DNA from: Sinotaia quadrata
Taxonomy: Eukaryota > Mollusca > Gastropoda > Architaenioglossa > Viviparidae
Direction: 5' to 3'
DNA length: 64,000 nucleotides
NCBI GenBank assembly: GCA_028829895.1
Contig: CM054180.1
Location: 88,289,135 to 88,353,134 of the forward strand
Positions 1 to 12,500 of this stretch are shown here, one piece after another; the first letter of the stretch is position 1, and every line of letters starts with the position of its first letter. Made by a program: the position numbers and the translations under genes. The notes beneath the pieces are model-generated. The model made no database searches and was not told where the DNA came from. It saw nothing but the letters and a program-made list of their open reading frames with translations.

Positions 1-757
1 TGAATGATAGATAATGTAGAATAGAAGAGTGATAGTTCTAGAAAATGGCTCAAGCCTCCTGATACATACAGCCAGGACAGTATAAGTAAATAAAGGTGAG
101 AGACTACAACATATAGCTTGTCAGTAAGTCATGCTAACATGAGTGGTCTATGTAACAACAATAATTGAATACATATGTTATTTAAGTTCATAATCAAGAC
201 CATGTGGTGCCAGAAGAGAATGTTCCTTTTGAGTCCTATGGCACTGTAGTAGTTATCTGGTTTATACATATAAGCAAACTATAAATGACTTTATAAGAGA
301 ACACTGAGTGTTTCTGAATGAACTCTAAAGTATGTTGGTAGAGTCTGTCTTACAACATGATTGAGGCTGTTCAGTTTGTTGATTTTATAGTCACTTAGCT
401 TTGGTTCCCTGACCTGATGTCTGTGGTCCCATTGTCATATATATATGTATATACGGTCGCATGAGGTCATGGAACTTTGGCTCATTCCATTCTGGTGTTG
501 CTTCTCGGCTCAGCACTTGTCAAAACCAAATCCAGAATAAAGTGACATTCAAGATAAGTCTCAGACAAGTTGCCTATCTGCCAATAAAATACACATGAGC
601 TAAGAAATAGTCCTCATGTGTTCTCTGACAGATCACTCTTACTTATATGGTCATCATACATTTACAGATCATAAGTGAAATATGACAATATAAAATATAG
701 TTAATGTCAAGAGATAAACATGAGCATAACATTAGTTAGGCAAATAAAACCACATAC
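1..757. other. AT-rich non-coding stretch
   Basis: I see no open frame, RNA gene or repeat array here that I can support. It lies 3' of the putative minus-strand exons at 758-2693, so further exons or a 3'UTR of that gene could be in it, but I could not pick out a convincing acceptor. Confidence 0.4.
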
Positions 758-2693
758 CTTCAGCAATAATATATACAGGAGATGATTTCCTTTTGTGGAT
801 AACCGGTGATAAGGTTAGTAATATGAATATACTTCATTAATACTGGGACCTTAATATGTGTTGTCTCGACGGTCCAGCTGCATTCAACTAACAATTTACA
901 GGTGTGTTTCCTGTATACATGTATAATCACGTGGCTGAGCTGCGCTTTGATTGCTTAGTTTAGTGAGTTGCTGGAACATTCAGATTATGTTTCCAGCTGG
1001 GGATAAGGGTCAGCCTTTCTAGAAGGTAGGTTTATGTGCAGTCTATTTTTAGAGGAGGGGTGGGCTACATAAGTTATTATGTGATAGCCTCCAGCACTTG
1101 TTTATGCACACCCCAACAAACAACACTGGGAACAGCAACAACAAACAACCACGACAACAACAGGTGAGAAGAACAGGGGACTGAACATCCCAGGCATGTG
1201 TACCCATTAGGTATAGATCTGGAGTGGTACTAGCATGGGTCTGTCAGACACTTCACCCACCCTCTCCCCTCCAACACCGGGAACAACATCAGCATCAACC
1301 ACCATATCAGTAGTCCACATACAACGGGGCTATTGCATGCCTCTATGACCAGAAAATGAATGCCACTGATCCACCAGCCACCATTCATCATCACTACTCT
1401 TCAACTTTTCTGTCAACCACCCTCCACTCTGTTTATCATCATCTACAATTCATCCAATAGTGGCACACCTCGTGCCAGTCAGTGAAATCAGCCTAGACTG
1501 GAAGCTGCCATCATCCTAATTAACTAACTACTAAGCTGTAAGTAATAATCTTTGACATTAAATAAGGCAATGCAGTAAGTATATAAACAAGGAAACTGTC
1601 AAATATGACAATGCTGTATAAAATCAAAAGTGGAATTTCGCAGTTCTGTACATGTGCTTAAGTTCTTCATAAATTTTATGCAAGACCTAACATAATCTTG
1701 TGCACTAAACTCTCTATTACTTTCTCCACCTACAAAATGTATTATAGAAAGAACAAAAGAAAACAGAGCAATGAAGTGCTAAAAAAAGTCTTCTTATTTA
1801 ATGTCAAATATGATTTGTAATACAAGGATTTAAGATTGCAATTTTTCACAAACACATCTATCATATTGCCTCTTTTGAATATGAGTAATCTGTAAATATC
1901 AATAACTTACATTTCACCTGCATCTTTACGTGTAGTAGGAACATGCTCAATGACACGCAATATATACTGTTCTAGACAGTGTTTATCTTGAAGCATTTTC
2001 AGTACCTACACACAAACATACAAAAAGAACTGTATAACATATACAATATAAAAAATATAATGAACCTTTTGGTAAATACATATATATGCATATATAGTTT
2101 TCTTGTTCGCATTTACATATAAACTTAATACTGGAAAAGGTGAAATATGTATATTAAAATATGAATTTAAAAAAATATTGATGAAATATTTTGTATTTTA
2201 TTAGTTATATTTAGAGTACTTCTAAACACATAATCTACATTAAGCATGTTGTGTGTGACTGTGAGAGAGAGAGAGAGAATTTAAAAAAAAATTCCTTAAA
2301 GAAAGAGGTGAGTCTAGAATTTCTGTAAAAGTTGAGAGGGCTAGCATCCAATTTATGGTCTGTCTTCTTGTGAATGGCTTAAGTGCAACAATCAATTAAG
2401 TAAAATAGTCAAAAGATGAAAAGACCTCCTGTTCTCCACATTCCAACAGAATGCCGGTAAGTTTGGCTACATCCAAGACAAGGCATTCAGACTCCCCAAT
2501 ATACGCAATCTTAGCATATAAATGGTCACCTAGCACTTCCAGTGTACTGGGGAGAGTCAACAAGCTTCTAGACTCTGAGCTGTTTGACAATTTAACAGTT
2601 CTGTTCTGGGAATCTTGATTACATGGTGATGTGCTAAATGAAAGGCTTTGCTTCTGACTTGCCATAACATATTTAACAAGGACTTCAACACAG
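758..2693 (-). CDS. Putative internal exons of an unidentified protein-coding gene (partial)
   Basis: I do not recognise this gene. Three minus-strand exons fit together in phase. Exon a is 2426-2693; its acceptor follows a long pyrimidine tract ending TTTTTCAG, and its donor (GAG then gtcttt) is weak. Exon b is 1911-2005, with acceptor TGTGTGTAG and strong donor gtaagttatt. Exon c is 758-789, with a TACTAAC branch-point match about 25 bases before its AG and donor gtatgtgg. Exon a leaves phase 0 and b starts in phase 0; b ends two bases into a codon and c supplies the third. The joined frame is open for about 130 codons, Ser/Leu-rich, with segments such as LLTLPSTLEVLGDH, CLEQYILRVIEHVP and SSPVYIIAE. 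The alternating hydrophobic pattern suggests helices but no domain can be named. First and last exons were not found. An alternative acceptor at 877 would instead give a terminal exon stopping at 760. Confidence 0.4.
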
Positions 2694-5600
2694 CTGAAAA
2701 AGAAAAGAAAAAAACAAAATCTATTAACTGTACAATTATAAGTAAACATGATTCAGGACTTTTATATCATTGAAAAAGAATTGGGTAAAAAACCCACTAT
2801 TAGCTCTAAAACAATAAATAAATTTATGATAATGGACTTCCAAATCACTGAAAAATGGAGGTAAAAGGACTAATAGCTGTATAACTATAAATCAACATGA
2901 TAACAAAACATCCATACTGTTGAAAAAGAAAATGATTAAAACACTCCACACTATTACTAGTAAGTAAACTTATGATCCAGAACTTCTGAATCAAATGAAT
3001 CACATATGATGGTAAATTGTCAAATCTCTTCTTAAAAGCAAAAATCACAGGCCAGATGTTTTTCCGTCATAGTAAAGAACAGTGTATGTGCAAATGGAAG
3101 TATTTAAAGTCAAAAGACTGAACTAGCGTAAGACCAGTAGCACAGAGAAATTATCGATGAAAGTCAAAAACCACTCAGCCACCAGCAAGGCAGAAGTAAG
3201 TCTGAACCATCCAAATAGATCTTTGAATGGAGGTGTGACTAATAGTTTATTAACATGGACGGCTGAAGGACCAGGTATGACATAGATGTCATGTGACAGG
3301 AGGTCAGAACATAAACCTTAGGAAGAATTTAAATTATTTTTACCATCACCGTCCTAGACATAAGGTCCAGGAAGAGAAGGCCCAATTTCTAATATAGTAA
3401 AACTTAGCCAAAGAGTATGTGTGAAGTCGCACACTGACTTAAAGAGAAAAAAAGAGTGAATGATTGGATGGAATTTGTAATTATCACAGATACAGTGGAT
3501 ATTTTTTCAACCCTTTATTTTCGCAGAAACAAAAGGTATGAATATTTGCTAGAGCATTATTGATTCTAATTCATAGTTTCTTTTCAGAGTAGTGAACGTG
3601 TAACCAGGAGAATTAGTATCTGGACACAGTCTCAATTAGTTAATAAGATATTTAATATTGCATCCATTGGTTTGCAGGGTTTTTTCCTTCATTTTATCCT
3701 ATTAGTCCTTTATTTTTGGAATGGTATTGAGAGATCAGTTCCTAGAATTTCATGAAAGGAAAGCAATTGACATGTGTGTAAAGTGTAATGAAAGGAAGCA
3801 GACAAAGGTGCAGAGATGTCAGAGCTGGGTGACTTGGAGAAGCAGTAGCGATGTATCGCAAGCTAAGTGCCTCTCTTTGTGTTTGGAAGAGTGATATTTT
3901 GCAGAACATTTTCTATGAGAAATGTCATACTAAAACTAATTTTCTTAAAATGGGAAAGACCCTCAATGAACAGTAGATATTTAATTAGCAAAATGGACAC
4001 AGTAAGGGGCATTCAAAATTCTTTCAGATAGTCATGACTGATTGTTCAATTTTAATTTATAAGTAATTGATATATACCTTGATTTTTATTATTCTTTCTT
4101 TTATAATTTTTTTTATTAATTTGAATTCACTTTTCATGCCATTCTTTATCATCCTCATTTTATGTAAAATTCATCTTGTAATATACATATCATCTTTGTT
4201 ATTGTTATATGATGGTGAGTGACTCACTCCAACTGGGAACTTGAACAAGTCACTGGGAAGGTGCATCACTCGTAGTCATTGTTGTCTTCGATTTCAAATA
4301 ATTTAGGGGGAATGACATAAATAAAATTTAAAAGAGACATTTAAGTGTATGGTGAATTTAATAACTTGCTGGGGTGATCCATCCTCATGATATTAGTGAG
4401 ATTTATGTAACTTAACACACTAATCCACCTATAGATGCTGATGTAGGTAACCAACTCTGGTTATTTATGGTGATTGGTCTGGCATTACAAGAAGTTGTTA
4501 TTATTTGACTTGTAGTACTGTACTTACATCGTAAATACTGTGATATAAATAAAGAATACAGACTATTAATAGTATTATATTACAATAGTGTTACCATATG
4601 ACATTACTTGCATCACTACAACTACCTTAAACAATACATTAACAATAACACAGGTTAAAGGTTTTAACAATCAGCAATTACAGTTTAATAATATAAAAGA
4701 ATAAAAGAAGCTGTAAATTGTTACATGAATTTATCACCACATATTGGTTGGTGTGACCTATCAATCAGTTTCTTCCCAACAACTTTAGATTGTTAACTGT
4801 TCTCAATTTATGCACTGTTCACAACCATATAATTTGTGACTTCAAGCCCGTTAGTCTCTTTAACCAACTGTCATCACTGCTGTAGGTCATAATGTACTAT
4901 TCCATTATGATCTGAACACAGTAATCTCACACAGAGTCATTGCTTATACAATATCCTTCTGTGGTAGCACCTTCAAATCAAATAGGAAACTAGAGCTGAA
5001 AACTAACTCAGTAATACATAATGAGGATTTCCCAATGTTTCTTCTCTACCTATATCTATCTTATTTCTAATTACTCCTTAGTGATCTTGAAAATAAAATT
5101 ATATTTAGAATTAGAAATTTAACATAGTAAATGAATGCTCATTCTCCATTCACTCAATTCATTAAAAGTACAATTTAAATCCTCAGCATCACTCTCAAAG
5201 AATCATGAAGTTTTACCTTCCAAAAATAGCTTTTCAAATTTCATTGTTTAATTCTTTTGACCCGCCCAACCAGGACATCAATTTCTTAGATCAGGATCTT
5301 GCCAGTCCTTTGATTCTCACATTGTTGGATTGCTGCCTTCCCACAAATATTGACCACCTATGCTATGGACCAATCCAGTTTAATAAACTTTAACCATGCT
5401 CCTGCTTTACTTTGACAAATAGCTGACTTACTCCCAATCAACAGACATGTTTATCAGTCTAATCTCTTTATGGCATGTTAGCACTTGCTGTTCTTTGCTT
5501 CACTGTGCTACAATGCAACTATTTAGCCAAACTGACTAACATTACACTAATTCCACTCATGATGAACACTCGTTCATCCATTCTTACAAGTCTGATCTTT

Positions 5601-5798
5601 ATGTTTATCCCTTTACTTACTTACTACTTAGTTACTTTCAACCAATACAGTTTCCCACTAAAGGCATATATTCCATTTATATTTATAACAAGATACTGAT
5701 TTAAGTTCAAAATTTCATACAAGAATCCTATGCATAATTATATTAAAATGTATAATTTTATTAAGATGAAATTTATATTATGTTATATTATATTATTT
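2694..5798. other. Intergenic or intronic AT-rich sequence
   Basis: Only short random-looking ORFs occur here. None has a recognisable domain, good splice sites or codon bias. If the exons at 758-2693 are real, upstream exons of that gene should lie in or beyond this stretch, but I could not identify one. Confidence 0.4.
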
Positions 5799-5980
5799 TG
5801 TTTACTGATACAAGCTAAAACAAACTTTGATTACTGGATACAAGCTACAAAATTTTTAATTTTCTGATGCAAGTTAAAACAAACTTGTTTACTCATACAA
5901 CCTAAGAGTAAAACAACTTTGTTTGCTAATACAACCTAACACAAATTGTTTACTGATAGATACAAGCTAATAAACAAACC
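5799..5980. repeat. Degenerate minisatellite, about 32-37 bp unit
   Basis: Four to five diverged copies built around 'aacaaacttgtttac' followed by 'gatacaagcta'. Copies differ by several substitutions and small indels, so it is an old array. Confidence 0.55.
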
Positions 5981-6156
5981 TATTAGTGTTAAATATAAGT
6001 TTAGATTATAATTTTTTTTTTAATTTTTTTTTGGGGGGGTTCATTTGTAAGTTTAATTGTAAATCTAGATGGGGAATAAATGTACAGAAGAAACTTTATC
6101 AATATACTAATTGCTTATTGGTTATATTTGTAAAAATCTAGATGTGGATCTCTTAA

Positions 6157-6739
6157 ATATGTCAAGTTTGTTTCCACCTGTTTTATATCTAGCTTGTTTC
6201 CACTTTCTCTATGTCCAGCTCAGGATTTTTTAACTGGGGTTCTGCAGAACCATAGGGTTTCACAAGAGGTCACTAGGAGTTCCCCATGAGATTGCGATTT
6301 AAAAAAAATAAACATCATAGATATAGTAATTTTTATGCAGGGCTTCCCTGAGATTTGAAAATTATTTCAGTGTAAAATGGTTGAGAAAGGCTGGTCTAAC
6401 TTGTTTCCACCTGTTATATGTCAAGTTTGTTTCCACCTGTTATATGTCAAGTTTGTTTCCACCTGATATATGTCTAATGGTTTCCATCTATGTCTAGTTA
6501 GTTTCCATCTATTATATGTTTAGTTTTTCTCCAACTGATATATGTCTAACTCTTTTCCACCTGATATGTGTCTAACTTTTCCCCATCTGTTATAAGTCTA
6601 GATTCTTTCCACCTGTTAAGTGTTATATGTCTGTTTCTACCTGTTACGTCTAGTTGGTTTCCATCTGCTAGTTTATTTCCACCTGTTATATGTCTAACTT
6701 GTTTCCACTTATGTCCAGCTTATTTCCACCAGTTAGAGC
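6157..6739. repeat. Degenerate minisatellite, about 25-bp unit, interrupted by a MITE
   Basis: Copies of 'gtttccacctgttatatg' followed by 'tcta(a/g)ctt' recur from 6157 to 6739. The hAT-type element at 6221-6393 sits inside the array, and a second one starts where the array ends. Confidence 0.75.
6221..6393. mobile_element. hAT-type MITE, 173 bp
   Basis: The ends are CAGGATTTTTTAACTGGGG on the left and, read inward from the right, CAGCCTTTCTCAACCATTT, which fits the CAG-type terminal inverted repeats of hAT transposons. The flanking octamers are gtccagct (6213-6220) and gtctaact (6394-6401), matching at 6 of 8 positions, as expected for an old 8-bp duplication. There is no coding capacity. 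It inserted into the 25-bp minisatellite. The assignment is from TIR style and TSD length only. Confidence 0.6.
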
Positions 6740-7162
6740 ACTGGTTCTCAAGTGGTGGTTTAAGGAAACTTTTTTGGTGACCTATATAACTGTTGAAGTT
6801 GTCTACCATAGCAAATGTTTGGGTCAGCATGGCTGGGAGTTACCCATATCTGTCAGCACATGCAGTCAGATTTCTTATTTTTGTGTCTGTTGCATATTAA
6901 GTTTAAACAGAAGAATTACTCACAGTGGAAAGCAATATTCATTGTGCATTATCAAGTATCACTCCAAACATTGAAAAACTTGTCCGTGAGAAGAGAATCC
7001 AAACATCTAATAAGAAATAAATAAACTTCAGACCAAGAATATGTCTACTCTTTTTAATCATGTCTCAACCAAAAACTAATATATTAAGAAAAAAGGTGTT
7101 TCATAAACATTTTTTGACTGGCCTGATGGTCAGATGACAGAGAGTGAGAGTTGAGAACCACT
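6740..7162. mobile_element. hAT-type non-autonomous element, about 423 bp
   Basis: Terminal inverted repeats: ACTGGTTCTCAA at the left and its complement TTGAGAACCACT at the right (1 difference). They are flanked by the near-identical octamers gttagagc (6732-6739) and gttagagg (7163-7170). The TIR is of the CA(G)TGGTTCTCAA type common in hAT/Charlie-like elements. Short ORFs inside show no transposase motif I can recognise. Confidence 0.65.
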
Positions 7163-7432
7163 GTTAGAGGATACATGAATTTCTGTTTGGCCACTTATCC
7201 ATAATAAGTAACAAGTGATAAGAATGATATATTATTATTATTATATTTCTGATGCTTAAAATTTACTTACATGTATAAAACTGATGAATATTCAATGTGT
7301 GTCAGTAATCATGTATCAGATTTTTCCTGAAAAATTCAATTACATCTTAGTTTGTATAATTTGGTAAATGTGATCCAGAGCCACAATAAACAAAAATACT
7401 GATTAACAGTATTGACAAGAACTATCACAATA

Positions 7433-7434
<2 letters not shown>

Positions 7435-7473
<39 letters not shown>
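7435..7473. repeat. (CA)n microsatellite
   Basis: An uninterrupted 39-base ac dinucleotide run. The ORFs that read through it on both strands are artefacts of the repeat. Confidence 0.95.
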
Positions 7474-7476
<3 letters not shown>

Positions 7477-7594
7477 TAATTGGTGGAGGAATACACACAC
7501 ACTTTGTTTACTGTGGTATAGTGCCAGTATTGTGTTTATTTTTTTTACAGAAAACACTTTAAGTAAAAGTGATATGCACAAGGTATGTTCATAA

Positions 7595-8629
7595 ATAAAA
7601 CAAACAATTTTACAAATCAGTATTTAGTTTGCAATGGATACAAAAGGCATTTCAGCATTTGGATAAACATACAAACAAACATTTAGGTAAAAGACATTTC
7701 AGCACTTGGACATTTCAATTACGGATAATTCAACATAAAGACACTTTAGTCAAATACTATTGGCTACCATCCAATCAGTACTGAATAGCTAATGAATTTA
7801 TGCATGACTGCTGTTTCTTAGCATTTTTCCATTTTGACTGATAATAACGCTTATAAATATAATACATGTACAGTAATATTTATTAATAAATATTTCCATG
7901 AATACCGAGTACTAAAGTTGAAACATGCACTTTCAGTTAAGGAATGTACAGGATATCTTTCTCAATGTATTTTATAATTAAAGTATTCAAATGAAAGTTA
8001 CAGTACAAGAGAACTTTTCTTTCGTAACATAGATTGAAGATATTACTGACATTGTTTATTTTTCTACTGTGTCACTAAGAAAGAGAGTTGATCCACCGTT
8101 CTCTGTGGAGATGAACAAGCATGAAAGGTGGTTTGTTCGTGGTGAATAGCGAAATATCATATAACGGATTTGTCTCTAAACGTTATGTCAATGTGGATAT
8201 CGAAACAAGAATAGCCAATTTCTCTGTACCTTAACTACCATGGACACTTAATCGGCCGGAAGCGCACCCCATAACTAAGCCCTCCGTGGCCACCTACCCC
8301 CATAAAAAATTGTTAGAAACAATCATTGGCATAAAACAGTAGCTGATTAAATGAAATTTATGCGTTAAATAATTTGCTCTGATCTACTATTATAAACATT
8401 GCTATTTCTGAACGATAATATATACATGACGATGGCATTGGCTCGATTCTTAAATCCTTAGTATAATTAAGTTCTTACAAGAATTCAAATATTCATCCGC
8501 GTCATATATTTCTTAAAAACAAAGTAATATATTTTCAAAATTAATTATTTTTTATATCTCAAAATTTGTTTTACATATTATAAATAATTTAAGAATAAAA
8601 GGAGTCATTCTTCTTTAATAATTGTAAAC
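7595..8629. other. AT-rich sequence upstream of RPL28
   Basis: No gene seen. A GGCCGGAAGCG stretch near 8252-8262 is an ETS-type core similar to the one at the RPL28 start (CCGGAAG near 8676) and could belong to a wider promoter, but nothing else supports that. Confidence 0.4.
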
Positions 8630-8690
8630 TATTTTATAAAGTTCATCTGGCTGTATTGCACAAGTTCGTAAGTCGCCGGAAGCCTTCTTT
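8630..8690 (+). promoter_or_regulatory. RPL28: Putative RPL28 core promoter with TOP-type start
   Basis: TATAAA is at 8635-8640 and an ETS-type CCGGAAG core at about 8676-8682. A pyrimidine run CCTTCTTTCT begins at 8683-8684, the expected form of a 5' terminal oligopyrimidine (TOP) start that puts ribosomal-protein mRNAs under growth control of translation. The TATA to pyrimidine-start distance of about 45-50 bases is longer than usual, so the ETS site may be the main element. This is inferred from position and motif only. Confidence 0.55.
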
Positions 8691-8708
8691 CTATTTTACC
8701 ACGCGAAG
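8684..8708 (+). other. RPL28: Putative non-coding exon 1 of RPL28
   Basis: About 25 bases run from the TOP-like pyrimidine start to GCGAAG, followed by the donor gtatgg at 8709. The intron would run from 8709 to 9546, ending ctgcttttcatcag, and joins to AACA just before the start codon. The resulting 5'UTR is about 29 bases, typical of ribosomal-protein genes. Confidence 0.6.
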
Positions 8709-9550
8709 GTATGGTATGGTTATAAAGACTTTGCACTAAAGAATAAATCAGTTTGTTAAAATAAAGAAGTATTTATTTAAATCCATTTTAGAATAAATAA
8801 TATACTATGATAATATTTATTGATTTATATATAAAATGTTCTCGAATCTATGATTTATGCACATCTATCAATTTATATCCACGTGCACTTTACTGTTAGA
8901 AATAGAAACTTCGTACGAGATTAAACTCGTATCTTTATTTTTAATAAACAACAAAGTTAATAATTAGTTTATATAAACTAAATACTTATTAATATACAAA
9001 ACTATGGTCCAAAGATCACTAATGAAGCTTTGACTAGCCCTTTTAATAAAGATATAGGCCCCTATGATTAATTTTGTAAAGTCAGGCATTGGCCTGATTA
9101 TGAATTCATCAACTAAAACATTGTGTTCCATTCCATTTATGCTTCTCATTAGTTTTAATTATATTTCCACAAGCGTTAGTCATGTTGCATGCAGTTTTAT
9201 ATCCTTTCAAGTTTGCATCAGTATGTGTGGGTGCATGTAAATCTTATTTGGCTATAGTATAATAATACATTTTCACGATATCTATGCCAAATTAAAATGG
9301 TAAATTCTCACATATATATCTAGGGAGTTACGTTTCAATATTAACGGTGACAGATCTGAATTAAATCATTTAATTGTATCAATCATTCAGTATCCTGATT
9401 GTTTAAAAAAGAAACTGGTAGCCTATTCAGAATTGTATTACTATAATATTTTTAAGAAAAACAAAATATTGGATTGTGCCAATATTGGATATTGCTGTTT
9501 GCGCAAAATGGTCGTTTTAGACATGGATATTCCTGCTTTTCATCAGAACA

Positions 9551-12500
9551 ATGGCATCAGCAGACTTGCAGTGGTTGATTGTACGGAACTGTTCTTCCTT
9601 CTTGTTGAAGAGGAACAAACAAAACTTTACTGTTGTAAGTTATATAATGGGTAAATCAGTTTTGAGGTCACTCCTGTAATTTGGTAGTCCCATGTATTTT
9701 AAATTTAATGTTTATTTACAATCTTATGATCTCAGAATGTGTTATGGTAAAATAAAACTCTATTTAGAAAAAATGCTAGGTATATATCTTTAATATAATT
9801 TTAGGCATTGTTTTAGTGCCAACATATTTAGTTTTAGTATCCTAATGAAAGTGTAATTTTCTAAATTCAATACAAATAAAATATAAGCCTGAAGGAAAAG
9901 CAACCTAACATTTTTAGTAAATATATATAATGTATATATACATATATGTGATCATTACGTCACAAGATGGTTCACCTATCACTATCACAAGTATCAGATA
10001 TGTAATTGTATGCAATGGATCTGTGAAGAGATTAGTCAAGTGCATCATGAAAGTAAAACATATTTTTAGTGTAATTCAAATCTCACATCTACAGTTATGT
10101 TAAGTACACTTAGAGTTATAAAAAGCTTTTAATTTTATATTAAACTTTTAGTATTTTACACTTTACAATCAATTTTGTTTTGTAAATATTTTAAGCTACA
10201 TTCACATTTCTCATTAGAATTTGTTTTTGTAAAATTTAATTTTTTAAAATTAAAATCAAAATATGATCTACATTTATTTTAAGCTTGTGCTTCTTTTTCC
10301 CCCCTACCTCCATTTGTTAAATGTGAAATATTAAAAATATATGTAATACCATGGTTGAAAACTTCTCTCTTCAGGTTAATGTGTATTTTCTTCTTTGTAG
10401 GAACCCAACAATTTGAAGGGACAAAATTCCTTTCGATTCAATGGCCTTGTGCACAAGCGGACTGTGGGTGTTGAACCATCAAAAGATGGAAAAGGAGTTG
10501 TGCTGGTTACAAAGAGGGCAACTGGTCAGTTGTTTAAAGTATAAAGTCAGATATAAATCTTTTGTGGCTGACTGCCACAAACCCAGCATAATGTCAAAAT
10601 AACACAATATTGAGTTATATATATATATATATATATATGTGGATGATTCTCTGTAAAAACAAAGAAATAATACAAAGATTTCTTATCTTTTTGTTGAACT
10701 TTGGAACGCTTTCACCATTTTTTTTTTTTACTAGTCTACTAAATAATTAAAAGCAAGCATAATTCGTACAATTCTAAAATGACTTTCAAAATAAGTATTA
10801 TGGGGGACATTTTAAAAATATTTATTTAAATTTAATTATTGAACGTGTTGTGGTTATTATTTCAAATTCAAAAATAAATAAAAGGTTTTCTTACCTTTTT
10901 CTTGTGTTGACCTTCCGTCCTTCGTCAATTTGTTAGATGTTTCCTTGAATAAAATCCGAAGAAAACGATTTATGTTGATTGCCATTTGAATATATGGTAC
11001 AAATAATAATTGTTCTTGTGTAAATATTAAATATTTCCTGGGGAAATTGGTTGATTTTGAACAAAACGAAAGTGTCACATGGAAACCACGATGCTTTGCT
11101 TTGAGAACGACCGGTTTTTATTTTTTATTATCACATGGTCACAACCAAAATTTCAGTAGGCCTGTCAAATTTCATCTACAATTTATTACAATTAATCACA
11201 CAATAAAGTTCGTTAGGTAGGATCAAGCAAACAACTGAAAATTGTCTTCGAAACGTGCCATGTGTAATCCAGTCTTCGGTTCAAAATGGCGGCTCAGCTT
11301 CTACAAGCGTGGGGTGACTGGGGATTTCCGAACTTTTTTTTAAATGATATGACCTTTCTAAAATTAGTTAGCCAATGATAAAATTAGAGCAGATTGGCTG
11401 CTGAACCCAAACATACCTTTCTCCTTGACCTTGATTGTTATTTTTTAAAGTGGCTATCGATTTCAAAAAGTGTCACATGAAAACCACGATGCTTTGCTTT
11501 GAGAACGACCAGTTTTTATTTTTTATTATCACATGGTCACCAAAAATTCAGTAGACCTGTCGAATTTCATCTACAATTTATTACAATTAATCACACAATA
11601 AAGTTCTTTAGGTAGGATCAAGCAAACAACTGAAAATTGTCTTCGAAACGTGTCATGTGTAATCCAATCTTCGGTTCAAAATGGTGACTCAGCTTCTACA
11701 AGCGTGGGGTGACTGGGGATTTCTGAACTTTTTAATGATATGACCTTTCTAAAAATAGTTAGCCAATGATAAAATTAGAGCAGATTGGCTGCTGAACCTA
11801 AACATATCTTTCTCCTTGACTTGATTGCTATTTTTTTTTAAGTGGCTATCTATTTAAAAACGAGTGCGGAAGCGTAAACCTGAAAAGGCTGCATGTCAGG
11901 GAAAGGGGGATTTGTTTTGAAACTTTAAAAGGTCGGATGCTGGCGAACGAGTTAAAGCAACATTGCAACGTTCAATGCTCCTTTTTTCGTGAAACTGTCA
12001 ATTTTGTGAAGAAATAGTGTTTTTAAAAAGCACTTTTTTTTTGTCCTCACTTTCCACATAACTTGGATCCAAAAGTTTTATTCTTTTATCAAACATTGAC
12101 CTGTCATACATAAACACCTTGTTCTGTGTAAACAATTGATGGAATCGAAATATTTGTATGCTGATTTTTTACAAATTTGTTATCAGAAATATTCAGCTTT
12201 AAGAAAACTAAATTGATTTTGTTCTCATTTTAAAACAGGACAGAGAACTTCATAAATATAAAATAATGGTGATAATATTGTGAACTACTAACATTTTTCA
12301 AAGCTGCTATGTTCAGAAAAGATAACTCTCATGTTGTTTTGTCTTGATGCGATGACACATACCTGTAAACCTAGTCTGCTGAGACCTGTACAGATTTTAA
12401 GCTTACAAAAACCTAAACAGACCTTGAAATTTGGTCATGTAAACCTGTTGCTAATCAGAAATGTCCACTTATATATATATTGTTTTCTGGTCATCAGCAT

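Noticed and set aside
760..877. Terminal-exon reading of the unidentified gene starting at 877
   Set aside because: It is in phase but ends in a stop two bases before a strong donor. The shorter exon 758-789, with a TACTAAC branch point, explains both sites better.
5205..5699. Two small plus-strand ORFs of 62 and 74 codons, one hydrophobic
   Set aside because: The base composition is AT-rich, and there is no signal-peptide plus mature-domain pattern, splice context or family resemblance.
6690..7024. Two overlapping ORFs as possible hAT transposase remnants
   Set aside because: They lie in a short non-autonomous element, and no transposase motif could be recognised.
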